From the NCBI RefSeq assembly GCF_024171865.1, contig NZ_JAMTCN010000016.1, positions 1-64,000 on the forward strand: a stretch of DNA of 64,000 nucleotides, written 5' to 3'. The notes below the pieces were generated by a model. The model had not been told where the DNA came from, did no database searches, and was given only the letters and a program-made list of their open reading frames with translations. Numbering within the stretch: the stretch's first letter is position 1; the number at the start of each line of letters is the position of its first letter. A program made the position numbers and the translations under genes. The DNA is from Prauserella aidingensis. Its GTDB lineage: Bacteria; Actinomycetota; Actinomycetes; Mycobacteriales; Pseudonocardiaceae. Positions 1 through 8,280 of this stretch are shown here, piece by piece.

Positions 1-1
1 G

Positions 2-271
2 CTGCCGACCCTGGCCGACGGCGGCTACGAAGGCACCGGAATCGGAGTGCACACCCCGATCAAACACCCACCCGGCAACCAAGTCCTCGATGCCGACAAC
101 CGCACCTACAACGCCCTGCTACGCAGGCTGCGCTGCCTCGGCGAACGCGGATTCGCCCTGCTCACCGGCCGCTGGCGCACCTTACAACGGATCACCGCCA
201 GCCCCAGCAAGATCGGCAGCATCATCCAAGCCGCACTCGCCCTCACTCACCTCGAACACCGGCCGACCTGA
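2..271 (+). pseudogene. IS transposase, C-terminal part only (cut by window edge)
   Basis: The frame is already open at the left edge and ends at a TGA at 269-271, so at least the last 89 residues are visible. It reads LADGGYEGTG, then a PIKHPPGN stretch, then RTYNALLRRLRCLGERG and a final LTHLEHRPT. This matches the end of DDE_Tnp_4-type (IS5-like) transposases of actinomycetes, where the Asp of LADGGY is one of the acidic catalytic residues and the GERG region carries the last one. Whether the gene is intact upstream cannot be judged here. No terminal inverted repeat was recognised downstream. Labelled pseudogene only because it is incomplete in this window. Confidence 0.75.
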
Positions 272-623
272 AACTCGCTGAGATCAACTCAGTGGCGGTC
301 ATTGAATTCACGACGACGCTCGCGGCGGAATCGATCGCTGGAGGGTGAACGTCAACTCCCTCCCACCGGGGCCGGTTTCGGAACCGTGGAGGGAACGAAA
401 CTTTCGCTCAACCGGCGACTACCGGCGTGCGACCGACTGTGCGGAATCGGCGGCCTGGACTTCGTGCTGAACGACTGCGAACATTGGCGCCACCGCGGCC
501 GCCTCCGTCGTCGACACGATGAAGGTGGTGCTGCAGCGGAACGAGGTCGGCGGGCCCGCCGGGCGGCAACCCCCGCGGCGACCGGCCGAAGGAGGCCGGC
601 GCCCACGGCGAAAGGTGGTTTCC
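272..623. other. intergenic gap after the transposase
   Basis: About 350 bases with no gene that can be supported. A frame open from 519 joins the ABC ATPase gene but has an arginine/proline-rich low-quality translation and no family match, so it is treated as untranslated leader. No convincing terminator or IS end was found. Confidence 0.5.
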
Positions 624-1718
624 ATGGCAGAGGTCAGGTACCGGAACGCATCCCGGCTGTACCCGGGCTCCCCTCCGGTGCGCGCTGTCGACACGCTCGA
701 CCTGACCGTGGCCGACGGTGAGTTCCTGGTCCTGGTCGGCCCGTCGGGGTCCGGCAAGTCCACGGCGTTGCGCATGCTCGCCGGTCTGGAGGACGTCGAC
801 GAGGGTGCGATCCAGATCGACGACCGGGACATCACCGACACGCCTCCGAAGGACCGCGACATCGCCATGGTGTTCCAGTCCTACGCGCTCTATCCGCACA
901 TGACGGTCGCGGAGAACATGAGTTTCGCGCTGAAACTCAAGGGCGAGTCGAAGGCGAGCGCGGCCGACCGGGTGCGACAGGCCGCGGAGCTGCTCGATCT
1001 CACCGCCTATCTCGACCGCAAACCGAAGGCCCTCTCCGGCGGGCAGCGGCAGCGGGTCGCCATGGGCAGGGCCATCGTGCGGGAACCGTCGGTGTTCCTG
1101 ATGGACGAGCCACTGTCCAACCTGGACGCGAAGTTGCGCGTCGAGACCCGGGCCAACATCGCCTCGCTCCAGAACCGCCTCGGCACCACCACGATCTACG
1201 TCACCCACGACCAGATCGAGGCGATGACGATGGGGCATCGCGTGGCTGTGCTGAAGGACGGCGCGCTGCAGCAGTGCGACACCCCGCGCAACCTGTACGA
1301 GCGCCCCACCAACGCGTTCGTCGCCGGGTTCATCGGCTCCCCCGCGATGAATCTCAAGACGGTGTCCGTGGCCGCGGACGGCGCCCACCTCGACGGACTC
1401 GACGTGCCGCTCCCCAGGGACACTCTCGCCGCCGCGGGCGACACCCTGACGCTGGGCGTGCGGCCGGAGTCTCTGCGACTCGCCGGCTCCGGGGAGGACG
1501 GAGCGGCGATGACGGTGGAGCTCGTCGAGGAACTCGGTGCGGACGCCTACGTCCACGGCACGGTCCGGCTCGGCGAGCACCCGGAACGGTTCGTCGTCCG
1601 CGCCGACGGCCGCACGCCGCCGCGACTCGGCGAGACCGTCCGGGTCGCGATCACCAGTCCCGACGAGGTGCACGCCTTCCACCCGGAGACCGGGCTGCGA
1701 CTGCCGGCCGCGGGCTGA
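624..1718 (+). CDS. sugar ABC transporter ATP-binding protein (UgpC/MsmK/MalK type)
   Basis: A 364-residue ATPase that would power import of a sugar or polyol from the cytoplasmic face. Walker A GPSGSGKST lies at about 39-47, the signature LSGGQRQR at about 137, Walker B FLMDEP at about 158 and the switch THD at about 195. A C-terminal TOBE-like region follows, with the VGFIGSPAMN-type linker (here VAGFIGSPAMN). Start chosen at the ATG of MAEVRY because family members begin there; the open frame extends upstream but is not family-like. No permease or binding protein gene lies nearby, so it is an orphan ATPase, perhaps shared among several importers as MsmX/MsmK are. It precedes the rhamnose cluster, but a link to rhamnose is only positional. 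Confidence 0.9.
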   Translation: MAEVRYRNASRLYPGSPPVRAVDTLDLTVADGEFLVLVGPSGSGKSTALRMLAGLEDVDEGAIQIDDRDITDTPPKDRDIAMVFQSYALYPHMTVAENMSFALKLKGESKASAADRVRQAAELLDLTAYLDRKPKALSGGQRQRVAMGRAIVREPSVFLMDEPLSNLDAKLRVETRANIASLQNRLGTTTIYVTHDQIEAMTMGHRVAVLKDGALQQCDTPRNLYERPTNAFVAGFIGSPAMNLKTVSVAADGAHLDGLDVPLPRDTLAAAGDTLTLGVRPESLRLAGSGEDGAAMTVELVEELGADAYVHGTVRLGEHPERFVVRADGRTPPRLGETVRVAITSPDEVHAFHPETGLRLPAAG

Positions 1719-2118
1719 CCGCACACGCACTGCCACCGCCCACCCGGACAACGCCGCAGCGCGCCGCGCGACCACGACCCAGCCGGACCTTGCCGGGCCG
1801 CCGTACACCGCAGCGACGGCACACCGCTCGTGGCCGCTCACCGCCGTACGAGGTGGGCGGCCACGAGCACGGAGCCGCGTCGGCCCGGTCACCACGTCCG
1901 GCAGAGCCGGAACGCGTCGAGGATCGCCGCGTGCGTGGCCCCATGACGTCGCGAATCCACGACACGGGCTCGGACACGGCGCCGGTGCCGGTGTTGCACA
2001 CGCACGCGGTGTCGGCGCGGCAGCGAGATCAAAACGATTCAAATGGGTTATGGTCCGATCATGAACGGATACACCGGCACGCACCGCCGTGACCGCGGCA
2101 CTGCAGGCGGGAGTCGGG
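1719..2118. other. intergenic region with LacI-type operator
   Basis: About 400 bases between the ATPase gene and the regulator gene. No gene is supported. The useful content is the operator-like palindrome at 2029-2042 and a weak -10-like TATGGT at 2049-2054. Translations across 1719-2000 are arginine/proline-rich and look like GC-driven open frames. Confidence 0.5.
2029..2042. promoter_or_regulatory. LacI-family operator, copy 1
   Basis: TCAAAACGATTCAA, an imperfect palindrome centred on CG. It differs at two positions from the perfect-looking copy at 3337-3350. It lies about 75 bases before the LacI gene, which fits autoregulation. Confidence 0.6.
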
Positions 2119-3156
2119 GTGACGGACCGACCCGGTAACCGCTCCCGTGGGGTCAGCATCAAGGACGTCGCCCGGGCCGCCGACGTGTCGGTCGCGACGG
2201 TGTCCAACGCCCTGAACCACCCTGAACTGCTCTCCGCCGACACGCACGCGCGGGTGATGCGGGCCGTCGAGAAGCTCGGCTACGTGCGCAGCGAATCGGC
2301 CCGCCAACTGCGCGCGGGCCAGAGTCGCATGCTCGGCCTGCTCGCGCTGGACATGCGCAACCCGTTCTTCGGCGGCATGGCTCACGGCGCCGAGCAGGCC
2401 GCCCGCGCCGACGGCCTCGGCGTCATGCTCTGCGACAGCTCCCAGGACCTCGCCGCGGAGGAGTTCTACCTGGGCCTGTTCGCCGAGCAACGGGTCCGCG
2501 GCGCCCTCGTGACGCCGACCGACAGCTCCGCGACGTCGCTGTCCGTGCTGCGCAGACACGGGATCCCGTACGTCTTCCTCGACCGCGTCGCCTCCGGCGA
2601 CGAGGCCTGTTCCGTGTCCGTCGACGACGTCACCGGCGGCAGGCTCGCGGTCGGCCACCTGCTCGAACAGGGCCACCGCGACATCGCCTACCTGAGCGGG
2701 CCGATGTCGCTGCCCCAGTGCCGCGACCGACGCACCGGCGCCCTCCAGGCCTGCGACGAGGCGGGCGTCGACCACGACACCGTCACCGTCGTCGAGGCCG
2801 AACGCCTCGACGTCGAGGCGGGCCGGGACGCCGGTTCCCGCCTGCTCGGACGGAGCCCGCGCCCCACGGGCGTGTTCTGCGCCAACGACCTCATCGCCCT
2901 CGGCGTGCTCCAGACCCTCGTCGCGGCGGGCGTCGCCGTACCCGATGACATCGCGCTCGTCGGCTACGACGACATCGACTTCGCCGCGGCCGCCGCCGTG
3001 CCGCTCACGTCCGTCCGCCAACCCGCCGCCCAGATGGGCGCCACCGCGACGGAACTGCTGGTGCGCGAGATCGCGGGCGACGAGCAGCACGTCCACGAGA
3101 ACGTGGAGTTCGCCCCCGAGCTGGTCGTGCGGCGCTCCAGCATCACCCGCCACTGA
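2119..3156 (+). CDS. LacI-family transcriptional regulator, probably of rhamnose use
   Basis: A 345-residue repressor-type regulator. The N-terminal helix-turn-helix and hinge (VSIKDVARAADVSVATVSNA, about residues 12-31, then LGYV) are typical LacI family, followed by a periplasmic-binding-protein-like sugar domain with the usual VGYDDIDFA segment near the end. Start chosen at the GTG at 2119 because GGGAG sits five bases upstream; an in-frame GTG at 2089 would add ten residues but lacks a good ribosome site. Matching operators lie before this gene and before the MFS gene. The effector is inferred to be rhamnose or a pathway intermediate from the genes that follow. Confidence 0.85.
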   Translation: MTDRPGNRSRGVSIKDVARAADVSVATVSNALNHPELLSADTHARVMRAVEKLGYVRSESARQLRAGQSRMLGLLALDMRNPFFGGMAHGAEQAARADGLGVMLCDSSQDLAAEEFYLGLFAEQRVRGALVTPTDSSATSLSVLRRHGIPYVFLDRVASGDEACSVSVDDVTGGRLAVGHLLEQGHRDIAYLSGPMSLPQCRDRRTGALQACDEAGVDHDTVTVVEAERLDVEAGRDAGSRLLGRSPRPTGVFCANDLIALGVLQTLVAAGVAVPDDIALVGYDDIDFAAAAAVPLTSVRQPAAQMGATATELLVREIAGDEQHVHENVEFAPELVVRRSSITRH

Positions 3157-3198
3157 CGCAGGTCTCGTCCGCCGCCGGGCGGAGCCCACCCCAGGGGA

Positions 3199-3254
3199 GA
3201 CGCAGCCACACCGGCCGACGCCCCGTACCCGCGGACGCAGCCACACCGACCGAC
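3199..3254. repeat. short direct repeat, 21 bp twice with one mismatch
   Basis: Two copies beginning GACGCAGCCACACCG occur at 3199-3219 and 3234-3254, 35 bases apart start to start, in the noncoding gap before the MFS promoter. They differ at one base. No function is evident; they may be a small local duplication. Confidence 0.6.
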
Positions 3255-3304
3255 CCCTGCTGCACCCGCCGACGGCGGCCGTACCCCTCCTCCGGATCCG
3301 GGCC

Positions 3305-3333
3305 TTGTTCACACGGTCGTGGTCCCCTACAGT
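3305..3333 (+). promoter_or_regulatory. promoter of the rhamnose operon
   Basis: TTGTTC at 3305-3310 and TACAGT at 3328-3333 are separated by 17 bases, a good match to a sigma-70-type promoter. Transcription would start near 3340, inside the LacI operator at 3337-3350, so repressor binding would block it. Confidence 0.55.
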
Positions 3334-3336
3334 GCC

Positions 3337-3350
3337 TTGAAACGATTCAA
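3337..3350. promoter_or_regulatory. LacI-family operator, copy 2
   Basis: TTGAAACGATTCAA, a near-perfect 14-bp palindrome with central CG, typical of LacI-family operators. It overlaps the predicted transcription start just upstream of the MFS-rhaM-rhaI-aldolase-rhaB operon. Confidence 0.75.
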
Positions 3351-3377
3351 CCAACGGCGGCTGAAGCGGGAGGACCA

Positions 3378-4676
3378 ATGACGGTCCGCGTGGGAGCACG
3401 ACGCACGACAGGCTGGCGAGCGACGATCGCCGTGGCCATGTCCAACTACATCGAGGCGGGCTCGATCATCGCGATCGCGACGAGCCTGAGCCTCTGGCAG
3501 GAGCACTTCGGACTCGACGACCTGGCCGTCGGCCTGCTCGCCTCGCTCAGCGCCAACGCCTTCGGCGCGGCGGCGGGCGCCGCCATCGGCGGTCCGCTGT
3601 GCGACCGCTACGGCAGGAAGTTCATCTACACCTACGACCTGCTGCTGTTCATGCTCGGCTCGCTGCTGGCCGTCTTCGCCTCGTCGTTCGCGATGCTGCT
3701 CGTCGCGTTCGTGCTGACCGGCATCGCGGTCGGCGCCGGCGTGACGGCCTCCTGGACCTACATCGCCGAGGAGGCACCCGCCGACCGCAGAGCGGCGCAC
3801 GTCGGCACCGCGCAACTGGCGTGGTCGCTCGGCCCCATGGTCGGTTATCTGCTGGCCGCGGCCCTCGTTCCGCTCGGGCTGCTCGGCAGCAGGCTGATCT
3901 TCGCGCACCTGTTCGTCGTCGCCGCGATCACCTGGTGGGTGCGCCGGGGCCTGGCCGAATCCACGATCTGGACGAACCGCACCACCTCCGGCAAACAGGT
4001 CACGTTCCTGTCCAGCTTGCGCGGACTGCTGACCACCCGCGTCAACGTCACCGCGCTGTTGTTCCTGTTCGGCGTCTACGCGCTGTGGAACGCGGTCGCG
4101 GGCCAGGCGGGCATCTTCCAGCCGCGCGTGTACGACGCCGCGGGCTTCACCGAGGTCACCCAGCAGTACCTGCTGCAGGTCGTGGTCTGGGGCTGTACGA
4201 GCGTGACGACCTACCTCGGATTCATGCTCCTCGCCGACCGCGTGAACAGGCGGTGGCTGTACTTCTCGGGGGCAGCGCTCGGCATCGTCGCGTGGGCCGC
4301 ACTCATCTACGCCCCGCCCGGCACGGCCACACTGCTGTTCTTCGCGATCGGCTGGGGCGTCTCCTCCGGTATCGGCGCGCAGGCGTTCTACGGACTGTGG
4401 ACCAGCGAACTGTTCGCCACGCAGTACCGCGCGAGTGCCCAGGGAGTGCTGTTCCTGTCCGCGCGCATCGTCGTCGGCCTGCTGAGTGTGTGGTTCCCGA
4501 TGATGCTCACCGGCCTCGGCCTCGAGGGCGTCGGCGTCATCATCCTGGGACTGCTGGCCGTCGCGCTACTCGTGGGCACGATCGGCGCACCGAACACTCG
4601 GGGCAGGACTCTGCAGGACATCGAGCGGGAACGGTACGGCCCGTCCTCCGAGGACGACCTGGCGGTGCGCTCGTGA
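3378..4676 (+). CDS. MFS sugar transporter, probable L-rhamnose permease
   Basis: A 432-residue major facilitator protein with about twelve hydrophobic segments. The loop motif GGPLCDRYGRK near residues 73-83 (between helices 2 and 3) is the family hallmark, and a long cytoplasmic loop follows helix 6. It is the first gene of the rhamnose operon, with GGGAGG about five bases before the ATG, and its last bases overlap the GTG of the mutarotase gene by 4 (GTGA). Uptake of L-rhamnose is inferred from the operon, not from residues. It is likely controlled by the operator at 3337-3350. Confidence 0.85.
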   Translation: MTVRVGARRTTGWRATIAVAMSNYIEAGSIIAIATSLSLWQEHFGLDDLAVGLLASLSANAFGAAAGAAIGGPLCDRYGRKFIYTYDLLLFMLGSLLAVFASSFAMLLVAFVLTGIAVGAGVTASWTYIAEEAPADRRAAHVGTAQLAWSLGPMVGYLLAAALVPLGLLGSRLIFAHLFVVAAITWWVRRGLAESTIWTNRTTSGKQVTFLSSLRGLLTTRVNVTALLFLFGVYALWNAVAGQAGIFQPRVYDAAGFTEVTQQYLLQVVVWGCTSVTTYLGFMLLADRVNRRWLYFSGAALGIVAWAALIYAPPGTATLLFFAIGWGVSSGIGAQAFYGLWTSELFATQYRASAQGVLFLSARIVVGLLSVWFPMMLTGLGLEGVGVIILGLLAVALLVGTIGAPNTRGRTLQDIERERYGPSSEDDLAVRS

Positions 4677-5032
4677 TCAGGGTCTGCTTCCAGCTGCAGG
4701 TCGCACCGGACCGGATCGACGAGTACCGCCGCAGGCACGCCGCCGTGTGGCCCGAGATGCTCAGGGAGATCGAGGCGTCCGGCAGGCGCAACTACTCGCT
4801 CTTCCTCCGCGAGGACGGCCTGCTCATCGGCTACTACGAAACCGAGTCGGTGGAACGCTCGGACGCCTACCTCGCCCGCTCGGAGGTCGCCGCCCGGTGG
4901 GAGGCCGAGATGAGCGAGTTCTTCGTCGGCGACGGCCGTCCCGACCGGACCGCCGCAGCGCTCGACGAGGTCTTCCACCTCGAGGACCAGCTGCCGGAGA
5001 TCACTCCCCCGCAGGAAGGGAATGGCGCGTAA
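4673..5032 (+). CDS. rhaM: L-rhamnose mutarotase
   Basis: A 119-residue protein of the RhaM/YiiL family, which interconverts the alpha and beta anomers of L-rhamnose so the isomerase gets its preferred form. The start MIRVCFQLQ, the RHAAVWPEML segment with its conserved His, and RNYSLFLREDG with GYYE are the family pattern. Typical members have about 104 residues; this one carries an extra acidic/proline tail of about 15 residues. The GTG start overlaps the transporter stop, and the TAA stop overlaps the next ATG (TAATG), so translation is tightly coupled. Confidence 0.9.
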   Translation: MIRVCFQLQVAPDRIDEYRRRHAAVWPEMLREIEASGRRNYSLFLREDGLLIGYYETESVERSDAYLARSEVAARWEAEMSEFFVGDGRPDRTAAALDEVFHLEDQLPEITPPQEGNGA

Positions 5033-6198
5033 TGCCCCGCTTCGCCGACATCACCGACACCCTCGCCCGGCAGGCCATCGAACTGCCCAGCTGGGCGTTC
5101 GGCAACTCCGGTACCCGGTTCAAGGTCTTCTCCACTCCGGGCACCCCTCGCACCCCCGAGGAAAAAATCGCCGACGCCGCCACGGTCCACGAGCTGACCG
5201 GCCTCGCCCCGACCGTCGCGCTGCACATTCCGTGGGACACGGTCGACGACTACGCCGCGCTGGGCCGCCGCGCCCGGGAACTCGGGGTCGAGCTCGGCAC
5301 GATCAACTCGAACACGTTCCAGGACGAGGACTACAAGTTCGGCAGCCTGACCCACTCCGACGCGCGCATCCGGCAGAAGGCGATCGACGCACATTTCCGG
5401 TGTCTCGACATCATGCACGCCACCGGGTCGACGGATCTGAAGATCTGGCTGGCCGACGGCACCAACTATCCGGGCCAGGATTCGTTGCGTACCAGGCAGG
5501 ATCGCCTCGCCGAGTCGTTGGCCACGATCTACGAGCGGCTCGCACCGCACCAGCGGCTGGTGCTCGAGTACAAGTTCTTCGAGCCCGCCTTCTACCACAC
5601 CGACGTGCCGGACTGGGGCACGTCGCTCGCCCAGGTCAGCGCACTCGGCGACCGCGCACTGGTGTGTTTGGACACCGGTCACCACGCCCCCGGAACGAAC
5701 GTCGAGTTCATCGTCATGCAGCTGCTGCGGCTCGGCAGGCTGGGTTCGTTCGACTTCAACTCCCGGTTCTACGCCGATGACGACCTGATCGTCGGCGCGG
5801 CGGACCCGTTCCAGTTGTTCCGCATCCTGCACGAGGTCGTCGTGGGAGGCGGGCTGGCTGAGGGCTCGCCGGTGCGGTTCATGCTCGACCAGTGCCACAA
5901 CATCGAGGAGAAGATTCCCGGACAGATCCGTTCGGTCCTCAACGTGCAGGAGATGACGGCGCGGGCGCTGCTCGTCGACCGCGCCGCGCTGGAGAAGGCG
6001 CAGGCATCCCACGACGTGCTGGCCGCCAACGAGGTGCTGATGGACGCGTTCCAGACCGACGTGCGCGGGGAGCTGGCCGCATGGCGGGAATCCCGGGGAC
6101 TGCCCGCCGACCCGATGCGCGCGTACGCCGAGTCGGGACACCAGCGGCGACTCGCCGAGCAGCGGGTCGGTGGCACGCAGGCGGGCTGGGGCGCATGA
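5032..6198 (+). CDS. rhaI: L-rhamnose isomerase
   Basis: A 388-residue isomerase of the Pseudomonas stutzeri RhaI type, a TIM-barrel metal enzyme that turns L-rhamnose into L-rhamnulose in the cytoplasm. Likely metal and catalytic residues sit in the segments LEYKFFEPAFYHTD (Glu), CLDTGHHAPGTN (Asp and His) and FDFNSRFYADDDL (Asp). The ATG is the one in the TAATG overlap with rhaM. Its stop overlaps an ATG of the next frame. It differs from the E. coli RhaA family, as is usual in actinobacteria. The order mutarotase-isomerase-aldolase-kinase leaves little doubt on the pathway. Confidence 0.93.
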   Translation: MPRFADITDTLARQAIELPSWAFGNSGTRFKVFSTPGTPRTPEEKIADAATVHELTGLAPTVALHIPWDTVDDYAALGRRARELGVELGTINSNTFQDEDYKFGSLTHSDARIRQKAIDAHFRCLDIMHATGSTDLKIWLADGTNYPGQDSLRTRQDRLAESLATIYERLAPHQRLVLEYKFFEPAFYHTDVPDWGTSLAQVSALGDRALVCLDTGHHAPGTNVEFIVMQLLRLGRLGSFDFNSRFYADDDLIVGAADPFQLFRILHEVVVGGGLAEGSPVRFMLDQCHNIEEKIPGQIRSVLNVQEMTARALLVDRAALEKAQASHDVLAANEVLMDAFQTDVRGELAAWRESRGLPADPMRAYAESGHQRRLAEQRVGGTQAGWGA

Positions 6199-6227
6199 GC
6201 GACGGTCGTACAGCGAAGGAGAACACC

Positions 6228-8270
6228 GTGACCACAGCCGATTCCGTCGTGGCCGACCTGCTGGCTCGCAGCAACCGCCTCGGTTCCGATCCGAAGAACA
6301 CCAACTTCGCGGGCGGCAACGCCTCCGCGAAAGGCACGGATGTCGACCCGGTCACCGGAGATCCCGTGGACCTGTTGTGGGTCAAGGGATCGGGCGGCGA
6401 TCTCGGCACGCTCACCGAGCAGGGTCTCGCGGTGCTGCGGCTGGACCGGCTGCAGGCACTGCGCGCCGTATACCCCGGACTCGACCGCGAGGACGAGATG
6501 GTCGCGGCGTTCGACTACACGCTGCACGGCAAGGGCGGTGCGGCCCCGTCGATCGACACGGCGATGCACGGACTCGTCGACGCCTGCCACGTCGACCACC
6601 TCCACCCAGACAGCGGCATCGCGATCGCCACCGCCGTCGACGGTCCCGCGCTGACGGAGAAGATCTTCGGCGGCGCGGTGGTGTGGGTGCCGTGGCGCCG
6701 TCCCGGATGGCAGCTCGGTCAGGACATCGCCGACATCAAGCGGGAGCATCCGGATGCGGTTGGCGTGGTGCTCGGCGGCCACGGCATCACGGCGTGGGGC
6801 GACACGAGCGACGAGTGCGAGCGGAACTCGCTGTGGATGATCGACACCGCCGCGGCGTACATCGCCGAGCACGGCAACCCCGAACCGTTCGGCCCCGTGC
6901 TCGACGGTTACGAGCCGCTGCCGGAGGAGCAGCGCCGCGCGAAGGCCGCCGCGCTCGCACCGATCATTCGCGGCCTGGTGAGCACGGACCGGCGGCAGGT
7001 CGGCCATGTCACGGACAGTCCCGAGGTGCTGGAGTTCCTGTCGCGTGCCGAACACCCACGTCTCGCCGAGCTGGGGACCAGCTGTCCGGACCATTTCCTA
7101 CGCACGAAGGTCAAGCCGCTCGTGCTCGACCTGCCCGCGACCGCAACGGTCGAGGAATCGGCGCAGCGGCTGCGCGAACTGCACGCCCGCTACCGCGAGG
7201 ACTACGCCGAGTACTACCGGCGGCACGCGACGGCGGATTCGCCCCCGATGCGCGGCGCCGACCCGGCGATCGTGCTCGTGCCCGGCGTCGGCATGTTCAG
7301 CTACGGCGGCGACAAGCAGACCGCGCGGGTGGCGGGCGAGTTCTACGTCAACGCGATCAACGTGATGCGCGGTGCCGAGGCGATCTCGAGTTACCGGCCC
7401 ATCGACGAGTCGGAGAAGTTCCGCATCGAGTACTGGGAGCTCGAAGAGGCCAAGCTCCGCAGGCGTCCCGCGCCGAAACCGCTGGCCACGCGCGTCGCAC
7501 TCGTCACCGGCGCGGCGTCGGGCATCGGCAAGGCCACGGCGCAGCGCCTCGCCGCGGAGGGTGCCACGGTCGTGATCGCCGACCTCGACGCCGACACGGC
7601 CGCGGCGGCCGCCGAGGAACTCGGGTCGCCGGACGTCGCCGTCGGTGTGCAGGCCGACGTCACCGACGAGGCCGGTGTCGCCGAGGCCGTGCGGAAGGCC
7701 GTGCTGGCGTTCGGCGGACTGGACCTGGTGGTCAACAACGCCGGAATGTCGCTGTCGAAGCCGCTGCTGGAGACCACGGCCGAGGACTGGGACCGGCAGC
7801 ACGACGTGATGGCCAAGGGGTCGTTCCTGGTCAGCCGTGCGGCCGCGGAGGTGCTGATCACACAGGGCCTGGGCGGCGACCTCGTGTACGTCGTGTCGAA
7901 GAACAGCGTCGTCGCGGGGCCGAACAACATCGCCTACTCGGCGACCAAGGCCGACCAGGCGCATCAGGTGCGGCTGCTGGCCGCCGAACTGGGCGAGCAC
8001 GGCATCCGGGTCAACGGCGTCAACCCCGACGGGGTCGTGCGCGGCTCCGGCATCTTCGCGGGCGGCTGGGGTGCCGAACGCGCGAAGGTCTACGGCGTGC
8101 TGGAGTCCGAACTCGGCGCGTTCTACGCCCAGCGCACGCTGCTCAAACGCGAGGTGCTGCCCGAGCACGTCGCGGGCGCCGTGTTCGCGCTGACCGGCGG
8201 GGACCTGAGCCACACGACGGGGCTGCACGTGCCGGTGGACGCGGGCGTCGCCGCGGCGTTCCTGCGGTGA
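6228..8270 (+). CDS. rhaEW: bifunctional rhamnulose-1-phosphate aldolase / L-lactaldehyde dehydrogenase
   Basis: A 680-residue two-domain enzyme. Residues 1 to about 400 form a class II aldolase/adducin domain with HVDHLHPDSG and GGHGI histidine motifs for metal binding; it would split L-rhamnulose 1-phosphate into dihydroxyacetone phosphate and L-lactaldehyde. From about 423 an SDR domain begins with TGAASGIG, then NNAG and AYSATKAD (Tyr and Lys of the active site), and would oxidise lactaldehyde. This fusion is the known RhaEW type of Bacillus, Chloroflexus and actinobacteria. Start chosen at the GTG at 6228, which has AAGGAG six bases upstream; an in-frame ATG at 6195 overlaps the rhaI stop. 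Confidence 0.92.
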   Translation: MTTADSVVADLLARSNRLGSDPKNTNFAGGNASAKGTDVDPVTGDPVDLLWVKGSGGDLGTLTEQGLAVLRLDRLQALRAVYPGLDREDEMVAAFDYTLHGKGGAAPSIDTAMHGLVDACHVDHLHPDSGIAIATAVDGPALTEKIFGGAVVWVPWRRPGWQLGQDIADIKREHPDAVGVVLGGHGITAWGDTSDECERNSLWMIDTAAAYIAEHGNPEPFGPVLDGYEPLPEEQRRAKAAALAPIIRGLVSTDRRQVGHVTDSPEVLEFLSRAEHPRLAELGTSCPDHFLRTKVKPLVLDLPATATVEESAQRLRELHARYREDYAEYYRRHATADSPPMRGADPAIVLVPGVGMFSYGGDKQTARVAGEFYVNAINVMRGAEAISSYRPIDESEKFRIEYWELEEAKLRRRPAPKPLATRVALVTGAASGIGKATAQRLAAEGATVVIADLDADTAAAAAEELGSPDVAVGVQADVTDEAGVAEAVRKAVLAFGGLDLVVNNAGMSLSKPLLETTAEDWDRQHDVMAKGSFLVSRAAAEVLITQGLGGDLVYVVSKNSVVAGPNNIAYSATKADQAHQVRLLAAELGEHGIRVNGVNPDGVVRGSGIFAGGWGAERAKVYGVLESELGAFYAQRTLLKREVLPEHVAGAVFALTGGDLSHTTGLHVPVDAGVAAAFLR

Positions 8271-8280
8271 GGAGGGGCCG

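Noticed and set aside
408-2243. A 600-codon open frame on the minus strand across the ABC ATPase gene
   Set aside because: It runs antisense to a gene with intact ATPase motifs, and its translation is rich in Arg, Val, Gly and His without a family. Such mirror frames are expected in high-GC DNA.
2059-3399. A long minus-strand open frame opposite the LacI gene
   Set aside because: It is antisense to a clear LacI protein, with low-complexity composition. Same GC artefact.
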